A stretch of DNA of 64,000 nt, from the NCBI GenBank assembly GCA_015063795.1, contig SVTL01000009.1:1-64000 (forward strand), read 5' to 3'. The notes under the pieces were generated by a model, which saw only the letters and a program-made list of their open reading frames with translations, was not told the origin of the DNA and made no database searches. Each line of letters begins with the position of its first letter. The stretch's first letter is position 1. The stretch is from Oscillospiraceae bacterium. GTDB lineage: Bacteria > Bacillota > Clostridia > Oscillospirales > CAG-272. Both the position numbers and the translations under genes were made by a program. Of this stretch, positions 9,706 to 17,808 are shown piece after piece.

Positions 9706-10392
9706 ATGAAAAACACAATCAAAAAACCGTCGAAAACAAGAAAAATCCTGACCGTCCTTCTGCTCCTCGCCGTTCTCGGCTGTCTTACGGTAAGCGGCCT
9801 TGACCTGTTTGTGGTCAAAAGCACCGAAAAGCGGATCCTGCCTGCAAAAGAGCTGAGCGGACACGCCTTTGACTGCGCGCTGGTGCTGGGCGCGGGCGTG
9901 AAGGAGAACGGACGGCTCAGCGATATGCTCGCCGACCGCATGGACACCGCCATCGCGCTGTACAAAGACGGGCGCGTTCCCAAGCTCCTGCTGTCGGGCG
10001 ACCACGGCCGCGAAGACTACGACGAGGTGAACGCCATGCGCGCGTATGCCCTCGAACGCGGCGTGCCCTCTTCCGACATGTTCACCGACCACGCAGGCTT
10101 TTCCACCTATGAAAGCGTCTACCGCGCAAGAGACGTGTTTGCGGTGGAAAAAGCGGTGATCGTCACCCAAGAGTATCACCTCCACCGCGCGCTGTACATC
10201 GCCGAGTCGCTGGGCGTGGAGGCTGTGGGCGTCTCCGCCGACCTGCATACCTACCGCGGACAGCCGATCCGTGACGGACGGGAGGTCCTCGCCCGTGTCA
10301 AGGACGTGTTCTCCTGCCTGTTTGCCGTCAAGCCCACGTATCTCGGCGGCATCATCCCCGTCAGCGGCAACGGCGAGGCTTCGTTGGGATAA
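9706..10392 (+). CDS. YdcF/SanA-type DUF218 envelope protein
   Basis: N-terminal TM, CALVLGAGVKENGRLSDMLADRMDTAIALYKDGRVPKLLLSGDHG, YHLHRALYIAESLGVEAVGV. Confidence 0.87.
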   Translation: MKNTIKKPSKTRKILTVLLLLAVLGCLTVSGLDLFVVKSTEKRILPAKELSGHAFDCALVLGAGVKENGRLSDMLADRMDTAIALYKDGRVPKLLLSGDHGREDYDEVNAMRAYALERGVPSSDMFTDHAGFSTYESVYRARDVFAVEKAVIVTQEYHLHRALYIAESLGVEAVGVSADLHTYRGQPIRDGREVLARVKDVFSCLFAVKPTYLGGIIPVSGNGEASLG

Positions 10393-10417
10393 CAAACACA
10401 TCAGGGAGGGATTTTTT

Positions 10418-11932
10418 GTGAAAAAAGAAGAGGGCATCTCCTGGATTCTCGACCGACCGGTCACCGAGGTCATCGCGCTGAAACGAAAATACCCCTCGGA
10501 TCCCGACGAATACCGAAAGCATCTTTGGGCCTATGAGGACGAAATGACTCAGCGCAAGCGGGACTTTGTCCATTCGCTGGGACTGCGGTGCGACACGGTT
10601 GGCTGGTGCCACGTGGAGGCCGACAAAACCGACATCCCTTGGCTGCTGGATGAGATCGAGCGCTTCTGCAAACAGGAGGGCTTTCTCGCCCGCGGCGGCT
10701 ACGGCTGCTCCTACGAGGGCGTGGAAAGCGATTGGTTCGAGGTGTCGAGATGGGCGCCCGAGGTCCCCGGTCTCAGCGACTATATTGAAGATGGATTATA
10801 CTCGATCCACGCCTATAAAAATCACGGCCGCCCCTTCTTTATGGGAGTAACCTTTCAAGTTCCGCCCGTGGTGTCCGAGCGCTTCCGCGACGTCTGCCTG
10901 CAAAACGGCATTCCCGACCTCCGCTTCTCCCGCGTCATCGACACGGGGCGGTATGACGCAAGCCCCTATTTCTTCCTCTTCCCCCAAGCCCGCGTCACCG
11001 AGATCGCTTGGGACAAGGGACTGCGCTATTCCGACGACAAGGCACACTACCTCTACCGCAAGGTCCCCGACGGCTGCCTCGCCCCTCTTTACCGACACAT
11101 GAATCACTTGCGCTTCCTCTGCACCAGAGTTCCTCACGGCCGCTTCTCCCCGCTTTACCGTCGGCTGAAGCAGCTGGGCGGTTTTCTGCCCCGTCTGGCG
11201 GAGGTTTTTTACGATTTTCAGTTCCATCTGCCGGACTATTACCCCGCCAAGGCCCTTCCCGAAACCGGCTTTGCTCAGGTTTACGACCATGACCGCGACA
11301 CTCTGCTCATCCACAAGGAGACCGCCGAGCTTCTGATCGCCGAAAAGCTCCTCTCCCCCTCCTGGCTGCAGCCCGCGCTGATCTATGACAAAACGCCGCC
11401 GCCCGGATATCGGACCGACATCATCAACGATCCGCTCTGGCGCGGCTATAACACAGAGCAGGCCGCCAAAGCCGAGGCTGCTTACGAAGCGCTGCAAAAG
11501 AAGCAGCGTCCTCCCTTCAAGGCCACCGAAAAGCAGACGCTGACCCTTCTGCGCTCGGCCAAGCGCAGCCGCAAGGAGGATTTCAACCAAAAAATGCGGC
11601 AGGAAACGGCCGATTCGCTGGCCGATACCCCCCTCGCTCCGCTGATCCCCTTTTATCTTGTGGCAAACGGCTGTTTTTTGGACGACGAATACCGCATCCT
11701 TCCCTATGAGGAGACCGAAAAGGCCACCCGTATGCTGGAAGAACGCCTGGCAAGTGAAGAATACGCCTCCCTCCCCCGCGGTCCCGTCTTCTGCCGCTGT
11801 CCCGACGGCGATGACGTCATCCTTTGCGGCGACGGTAAGGTCTGCCGCATCAGCCACGAGGTCCCCGAGGTCAGTGAGGAATGGGAGAGCCTCTTTCTCT
11901 TTGCCTTTGAATGCCTGAACAACAATCCGTAA
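10418..11932 (+). CDS. Hypothetical protein, GTG start (C-terminal segment faintly SUKH-like)
   Basis: 505-codon ORF with AGGGAGGG ribosome-binding site 8-9 nt upstream of GTG; no confident family recognised. Confidence 0.75.
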   Translation: MKKEEGISWILDRPVTEVIALKRKYPSDPDEYRKHLWAYEDEMTQRKRDFVHSLGLRCDTVGWCHVEADKTDIPWLLDEIERFCKQEGFLARGGYGCSYEGVESDWFEVSRWAPEVPGLSDYIEDGLYSIHAYKNHGRPFFMGVTFQVPPVVSERFRDVCLQNGIPDLRFSRVIDTGRYDASPYFFLFPQARVTEIAWDKGLRYSDDKAHYLYRKVPDGCLAPLYRHMNHLRFLCTRVPHGRFSPLYRRLKQLGGFLPRLAEVFYDFQFHLPDYYPAKALPETGFAQVYDHDRDTLLIHKETAELLIAEKLLSPSWLQPALIYDKTPPPGYRTDIINDPLWRGYNTEQAAKAEAAYEALQKKQRPPFKATEKQTLTLLRSAKRSRKEDFNQKMRQETADSLADTPLAPLIPFYLVANGCFLDDEYRILPYEETEKATRMLEERLASEEYASLPRGPVFCRCPDGDDVILCGDGKVCRISHEVPEVSEEWESLFLFAFECLNNNP

Positions 11933-11956
11933 CGCCCCCACCCAAACGCAAAAGCA

Positions 11957-11980
11957 AAAGCCGGCAGAGCCGGCTTTTTT
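11957..11980. terminator. Rho-independent terminator
   Basis: AAAAGCCGGCAGAGCCGGCTTTTT. Confidence 0.75.
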
Positions 11981-12034
11981 CGTATACCGCACCGCTCCTC
12001 CGCGCATACTAAAGCCAAAGGAGCGGTTATTTTT

Positions 12035-12136
12035 ATGAACAAACAGGATTTTCTGCGGCTGTTCGCCATCGGCTTTCTTTCGGGCGTCGGTCTTCTGGGG
12101 CTTCTCTTCCTCGCCGCGATCGGGATGTTTTTTTGA
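12035..12136 (+). CDS. 33-aa single-span membrane microprotein
   Basis: MNKQDFLRLFAIGFLSGVGLLGLLFLAAIGMFF* with AAAGGAG upstream. Confidence 0.4.
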   Translation: MNKQDFLRLFAIGFLSGVGLLGLLFLAAIGMFF

Positions 12137-12249
12137 AAGGAAAGCATCCCTTTTTTCTTGGGCAAAAACCGGCGCACAGCGCCGTAAAAGAAGATTTTCG
12201 TCAAAAGACGAAAATCCTCCTTCACTTTTCACTTTTCACTCTTCATTCT

Positions 12250-13944
12250 TCATTCAATCGTCATGTCCAGCTTGAAGCGCATGATCTTCCTCAGGGTATT
12301 CTTGGGGAATTCGGTGTCGCGCACCTTGAGAATGGCGATCTTCTTGTAAGGCACGGCGGTCTTGTTGTAGGCGTTGATATAAGGCTTCAAGAAGCCCTCG
12401 ATGTCGGAAATGCCGTTCTTCTCAAAATACTCCTTGTCGGGATAGACCTCGGCAACAATGGCATTGTGGGACAGACCGCGCTTGCTCTGCCCCTCATAGA
12501 CGATGATGTCCAGAATGCCGGGGGTGGCGATCAGCTCGTTTTCGATCTCCTCGGGATAGACATTCTTGCCGTTGGAGAGGATGATCAGATTCTTCTTGCG
12601 TCCGGTGATGGTCAGCACACCGTCAACCATCTTGCCGTAGTCGCCCGTGCGGAAATAGCCGTCCTTGAACGCCGCCTCGGTGGCCTCCTCGTTCTTGTAA
12701 TAGCCCAGCATCACGTTGGGGCCCTTCACCAGAATCTCGCCCTCACCATCCTCGTTGGGCTCGTCGATGACCACCTCATCGATGTCGATGGGGTGTCCCA
12801 CACTGCCCTTGACCACATGGCGGCTGCGGTTGACCGCGATCAGCGGCGCGCATTCGGTGATGCCGTAGCCGTTGAGGATGGTGATGCCCACCGCATCGAA
12901 AAAGTCCATGATATCGGGGTTCACGGGCGCACCGCCGGTGATGACCATCTTCACCCTGCCGCCGAAGGCCGCGCCGATCGCGGAAAAAAAGGTCTTGCGC
13001 AGGTCGATGCCCACCTTCCGCAGGCCATTGCTCAGCTTGATCATGCGCGAAATCAGCTTCTCCTTGCCCTGCTCCTTGATGTTGGCCATGATCTTGCGGT
13101 AGAAGGTCTCCAGATACAGCGGCACCAGCACCAGATGCCCCGGCTTCTGCTCGATCAGCTCCTTCTGCACATACCGCAGACCCGAGGAGAGATAGATCTC
13201 CGAGCCGATGATGGCGTGACCAATGAACATGACGCTGGAGCCGTAGGTGTGGTGCGGAGGCAGAACGCCCACCGTATTCTCGGCAAAATCGATGTAAGGG
13301 ATGGCGGAGGTCAGGTCCTGCAGGATCGCGTCCTGGCTGAGCATCACGCCCTTGCCCTTGCCCGTTGTTCCCGAGGTGAACACCAGCAGCGACAGATCGT
13401 GCGGATCGATCGGCGCATTGGCAAAGGCATCGGGATCGGCCGCATAGGTCTCGCGCCCCGTCTCGATGAGGGCGGTGACGCTTCTCTCCTCAGCCTTGGC
13501 CAGCAGGTAGACCGTGGGAGCCGACAGCGCACAGCGGGACGCGATGGCCTCCGCCTTTTCCTTCAGCTCCTCCTCGCAGAAGAGGAAGGCCACATCCGCC
13601 GACTGCGCCGTCTCCGCCAGATCCGCGGCCGGCCAATCCCGATCCATCGGAACCAGGATCGCACCGACCGACTGCGCGGCAAAATAGACCGCCACCCACT
13701 CGTAGGTGTTTTTGCCCACGATGGCGCAATGCTTGCCCGCACAGCCCATGCGAAGCATCTCGCTGCCCAGCGCACGCACGTCGTCACGCAGCTGGGCAAA
13801 GCTCTTTTTCAGGATCGGAGAGGAGAGCGAGCCTGTGCGGTAAGAATAGGCGATCCGCTCGCCGTAGGTCTCGCCCGCCCATTCGATCAGCTCGCGCACA
13901 TCGGTAAAGGTACGTATGTCATGCAGCTTGTCTTTGTTTTCCAT
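12250..13944 (-). CDS. AMP-dependent synthetase/ligase (acyl-CoA synthetase family)
   Basis: LLVFTSGTTGKGKGVMLSQ, ILNGYGITECAPLIAVNR, GRKKNLIILSNGKNVYPEEIE. Confidence 0.94.
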   Translation of the reverse strand: MENKDKLHDIRTFTDVRELIEWAGETYGERIAYSYRTGSLSSPILKKSFAQLRDDVRALGSEMLRMGCAGKHCAIVGKNTYEWVAVYFAAQSVGAILVPMDRDWPAADLAETAQSADVAFLFCEEELKEKAEAIASRCALSAPTVYLLAKAEERSVTALIETGRETYAADPDAFANAPIDPHDLSLLVFTSGTTGKGKGVMLSQDAILQDLTSAIPYIDFAENTVGVLPPHHTYGSSVMFIGHAIIGSEIYLSSGLRYVQKELIEQKPGHLVLVPLYLETFYRKIMANIKEQGKEKLISRMIKLSNGLRKVGIDLRKTFFSAIGAAFGGRVKMVITGGAPVNPDIMDFFDAVGITILNGYGITECAPLIAVNRSRHVVKGSVGHPIDIDEVVIDEPNEDGEGEILVKGPNVMLGYYKNEEATEAAFKDGYFRTGDYGKMVDGVLTITGRKKNLIILSNGKNVYPEEIENELIATPGILDIIVYEGQSKRGLSHNAIVAEVYPDKEYFEKNGISDIEGFLKPYINAYNKTAVPYKKIAILKVRDTEFPKNTLRKIMRFKLDMTIE

Positions 13945-14078
13945 GGTTCTTCCTTTCTTCTCGTTGCGCCGTCCCCGCTTCCCAAAGCAGGCGGCCTTCT
14001 GTTCTGTTTATTGTATACAGCCCTCGGGCGCTTTATCCCGTCGGCGTCTCTTGTATGCGTTTCGGTCGGCAAGGCCGC

Positions 14079-14531
14079 TTATTCCCGCTCGCCCTGCCCG
14101 ATCCGCTGCAGGTTGGACTCAATGCGCGACAGGTTTTTGTAAAGCAGCACACGCTCCTCCTCGTCGATCCCCTCGCCCGCCTGCTCCAGAATGCGGTCGA
14201 TCCTCGCGGCGATCCGTTCGCCCACCGTTTGGCCCTTGTCCGTCAGCGTCAGCAGGCTCCGCGGACGCTTGCCCGCCTGCTTTTCGCCGGTCAGATAGCC
14301 GTTTTCCTCCAAAAACTTCAGCGAGCGCGAGACGTTCGCCTTGTCCTCCCCGCACCTCTCGCAAAGCGACGCCGCCGTCATGGGCCCGGCTTTGCAGAGG
14401 TAATACAGGCAGGACACATGGGGGCTTTTCAGCCCGAATTCGGCCATTTCCTCGGTCTTGATGCGGCGGATGCTGCGGCTGATGCCCGCAATCAGGACCG
14501 TAAAAGCGTGAAATCTCTCTTCCATGGCCAA
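14079..14531 (-). CDS. MarR-family transcriptional regulator
   Basis: Winged-helix pattern HVSCLYYLCKAGPMTAASLCERCGEDKANVSRSLKFLEENGYL. Confidence 0.88.
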   Translation of the reverse strand: MAMEERFHAFTVLIAGISRSIRRIKTEEMAEFGLKSPHVSCLYYLCKAGPMTAASLCERCGEDKANVSRSLKFLEENGYLTGEKQAGKRPRSLLTLTDKGQTVGERIAARIDRILEQAGEGIDEEERVLLYKNLSRIESNLQRIGQGERE

Positions 14532-14651
14532 TCTCCTCCCGTTTTTGTTCAGTTGTTTTTACAACCAACGGTATTGTAGCACATGAATGTTGATTTGTCA
14601 ACAACGGGCGCATATTATTTACAACTTTTTTTACTTCAGCGGCGCCCAATA

Positions 14652-15076
14652 TGCCGCTTCGCGGCGCGATATGTTGGCTTTGCCAACGCGATATGTGCCG
14701 GCAGGATGCTCCGCATCTGCGCTGAGGCACGCGATATGTCCGCTTTGCGGACGCGATATGGTTGGCTTCGCCAACCGTGAAAAAGGGAGACTATCATGAC
14801 GCGAAAGCGTCAATTCATGCCGCGCAGCGGCATTTTCCATCACATTCGGCGAAGCCGAATACATCACGCCCACGCAGTGGGCATATCGCGTTCGGGCTCT
14901 GCCCGAACATATCACATTCGGCGAAGCCGAATATATCACGCCCACGCAGTGGGCATATCGCGTTCGGGCCATGCCCGAACATATCACATTCGGCGAAGCC
15001 GAATATATCACGCCCACGCAGTGGGCATATCGCGTTCGGGCTCTGCCCGAACATATCACGTTTGGCGAAGCCAAAC
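14652..15076. repeat. Variable-stem hairpin array A (ATATCGC/ATATCAC linkers)
   Basis: Inverted-orientation half 14652-14780, forward half 14797-15076; includes three 72-bp tandem copies at 14844, 14916 and 14988. Confidence 0.9.
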
Positions 15077-15129
15077 ACAAAACCGGGGCCCTTGCGATGC
15101 AAAAGCCCCGATGGTATCCTTCTGTTTTT

Positions 15130-16755
15130 TTACTGCGGATCGAACATCACCACGCCGTCCTCCCACAGGGGATAGGGACAGACGGGGATATCGAAGACGG
15201 TGAGCGTGTAGTGGCAGTTATAGGAATTGGTGAAGCCGCCGCTGCCGACCTTACCGATCACATCGCCGGTTTTGACAACGTCGCCCTCCTTGACCGAAAT
15301 CGACTCCATATGCGCGAACCAGCTCTTGAGGCCGAAGCCGTGATCGATGACCACCAGCTTACCGCTCAGCGTCTGCTCGCCCACATAAATGACCTTACCG
15401 CCGTTGACCGCCTGCACGTTATCGCCCTTGTTGACGATGTAATCCACGCCCTGGTGCGTATAGGTCTCGCCGGTGGAATCGATCTTGCGGATACGGCCGA
15501 AGCCGATCAGCACCGACTTGTTGTGAACCGCCTCAAGGAAGAGACCGTCGAAATAGCGGGTGGTCTCCTGATGGGCGGCCACGGGAGCCATCGCGGTGGC
15601 AAACGCCGACTGCGTAGCGGCCGTGCGCGTCTTGTTGACGATATCCGCCGCGATCTTATAGGACAGCGTTGCCTTCTTCTCCTTGGCAGTGACCTTCAGC
15701 AGCATTTCCTGCTTGGCGGAGCCGGAGGTGATCGTGAAGGTGTAGTCGCCGGCGACCGTTTCCAGAGACAGGGGAACCAGCGCACGGACCAGATCGCCGT
15801 CGCGGAAGAAGACGGGAGTGAAGCCGATGGCAGGACTGCTGGAGAAGGCAATGCTCTTCTCATCGCGCACGTTCTTGCCGGTGATCACAACGAAATCGCC
15901 CTGCTCAACGGCAGACTCGCCCAAATAGAACACAGCCGCAGGCGCCAGAGATGCGGGGAAGGAATAGGCAGACTCGCCGCTGTAGCCCTTGCCGTCGCTT
16001 TCATACCACTTGGCCAGCATGGACACCGACACATCGGCGGTCACATTCTCCAAGCTCTTGCCCAGATCCTCGTACAGACCGTCGTACAGCACCTGCCCGT
16101 CGGAGGTGGACACCACCTTCACCGACAGATAGTCAGGCGTGAGCGAGAAGGTGGGGTTGATGCCGCCGCTGATCTCGATGGGAGTCTGTCCCTCCGCACC
16201 GCTGCCGATCTCACTCTCAACGGAGGTGAACGCGCCGGAAATGTTGCGGAACTTCCAGACCATGCTGTCGGGCAGGAGGGTACGTCCGTCGGCCAGCGTC
16301 AGCGTGGGGCGGACCGAATCGGGATAGAGGCTTTCGGCGCGGGAGCTGAGCAGGAAGGCATTGGCCGCCTCCTCCTCGATGTGCGCCGCCTTGCCCTCCT
16401 CATTGACCACAAAGGCCTCCTTGGGGTTCAGCGTGAAATAATAGGTGTATTCCTTCTGTGTGTCGAAGCTGGTGATGACCGCTTCAAAGGCCGAGGCCTC
16501 GGTCAGCTGCTGGGGAAGCGCGGGCACCGATTCCGCCTTGTCGTTCATCTCCACAAAGAAGCGGATCCAGGCCAGCCCCTCCTCGCTGTCGCGGGTGAAG
16601 GCATACTCCCTTCCGTCAGGCGCGGTCAGAACGACCTTGCTGACGTTTTTATGACTGATCGGGGCATTCTGCGCGGTGGCAAAGTTGATGACGGCCACCA
16701 CCGTCGGAAGAAAGAGCGCAAGGACGATCAGGATCTTGATCCATTTGTTTTTCAT
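15130..16755 (-). CDS. Membrane-anchored M23 family peptidase
   Basis: N-terminal TM; C-terminal THQGVDYIVNKGDNVQAVNGGKVIYVGEQTLSGKLVVIDHGFGLKSWFAHM. Confidence 0.9.
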   Translation of the reverse strand: MKNKWIKILIVLALFLPTVVAVINFATAQNAPISHKNVSKVVLTAPDGREYAFTRDSEEGLAWIRFFVEMNDKAESVPALPQQLTEASAFEAVITSFDTQKEYTYYFTLNPKEAFVVNEEGKAAHIEEEAANAFLLSSRAESLYPDSVRPTLTLADGRTLLPDSMVWKFRNISGAFTSVESEIGSGAEGQTPIEISGGINPTFSLTPDYLSVKVVSTSDGQVLYDGLYEDLGKSLENVTADVSVSMLAKWYESDGKGYSGESAYSFPASLAPAAVFYLGESAVEQGDFVVITGKNVRDEKSIAFSSSPAIGFTPVFFRDGDLVRALVPLSLETVAGDYTFTITSGSAKQEMLLKVTAKEKKATLSYKIAADIVNKTRTAATQSAFATAMAPVAAHQETTRYFDGLFLEAVHNKSVLIGFGRIRKIDSTGETYTHQGVDYIVNKGDNVQAVNGGKVIYVGEQTLSGKLVVIDHGFGLKSWFAHMESISVKEGDVVKTGDVIGKVGSGGFTNSYNCHYTLTVFDIPVCPYPLWEDGVVMFDPQ

Positions 16756-16870
16756 ATCTTTTGGCCTCTCATTGGAATTTTTTCTGCCTTTTTTCTATTA
16801 TACCCCATTTATCGCTTGAAATCAAGTCCTATTTTTCATTCCGTGTAAATTTCTGCCTCCGTCCTTTTCC

Positions 16871-17275
16871 ATGACGCGAAGCGTCAATTCACGAAATCGA
16901 AGAGTTCAATTCATGAACGTTCGTTCAATTCATGCACCGTCAGGTGCAATTCATGCCGCGAAGCGGCCATTTCTCGTCCGCAAACGCGGCGGGAGCAAGC
17001 CCCCGCCCTACAACACCCACGTCCGCAAAAGCGAAACTTTTCCATGACGCGAAGCGTCAATTCATGAAATCGAAGAGTTCAATTCATGAACGTTCGTTCA
17101 ATTCATGCACCGTCAGGTGCAATTCATGCCGCGAAGCGGCTATTTCTTGTCCGCAAACGCGGCGGGAGCAAGCCCCCGCCCTACAACACCCACGTCCGCA
17201 AAAGCGAAACTTTTCCATGACGCGAAGCGTCAATTCATGAAATCGAAGAGTTCAATTCATGACGCGAAGCGGTAT
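16871..17275. repeat. Variable-stem hairpin array B (AATTCATG linkers), 173-bp tandem period
   Basis: ATGACGCGAAGCGTCAATTC at 16871, 17044 and 17217 (173 nt apart). Confidence 0.9.
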
Positions 17276-17433
17276 ATCGCTGCGCCGAAAGGGCCATTTC
17301 GCATTTTTTCGGTTCGCCAAGCATATTTTCCCGCGCATAGTCATCGTTCCGCCGCGCACACTAAGAGCACAGCATCGTACAGACACCGCCGGCAACAAGG
17401 ACACAGCAAGCAAAAAACGGGAAGAGAAGCATC

Positions 17434-17655
17434 ATGAGCAACCGCATCGACACATGCAAAGCGGCCGACCGTCTCGGTATGGGAGGCGGCAAGATCGGGA
17501 TGCCCTTACGCTTCGGCATCGCGCTGGCGCAGGACCGCCGTGCGACCGACGCCTTCTCCGCGCTGCCCGACGACCGTAAAAAGCAGGTCATCGAGGGCGC
17601 GAGAGGACTTCACTCCAACGAGGAGCTTCGGCAGTATGTCTCCTCGATCGGCTGA
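17434..17655 (+). CDS. Small conserved-looking cytosolic protein
   Basis: MSNRIDTCKAADRLGMGGGKIGMPLRFGIALAQDRRATDAFSALPDDRKKQVIEGARGLHSNEELRQYVSSIG. Confidence 0.6.
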   Translation: MSNRIDTCKAADRLGMGGGKIGMPLRFGIALAQDRRATDAFSALPDDRKKQVIEGARGLHSNEELRQYVSSIG

Positions 17656-17704
17656 GAAAGCCGCCGAAAGGCGTCCCATCTGAAAAAAAGAACAGACCGC
17701 AAAA

Positions 17705-17746
17705 GATCCCCTGCAGCGCCGTCAAGCACCGCGGGGGATCGCTTTT
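17705..17746. terminator. Rho-independent terminator
   Basis: GATCCCCTGC...GCGGGGGATCGCTTTTTT. Confidence 0.6.
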
Positions 17747-17808
17747 TTATGCAAGCTATTTTCCGTCTTTTTCCGGCCTTTGCTTCGATTTGTTTGTCTC
17801 CGCTCCGC

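Noticed and set aside
14652-15076. CRISPR array (regularly spaced short repeats)
   Set aside because: The constant part is only ~7 nt, the variable parts are self-complementary palindromes of 11-19 nt, and no cas genes are visible.
14631-15203. ORFs through hairpin arrays (e.g. SAKPNISRPRSGHIAFG-type proteins; also at 47003-47257, 59417-59647, 60587-61376)
   Set aside because: They are translations of the palindrome/linker repeats in several frames; no independent coding evidence.
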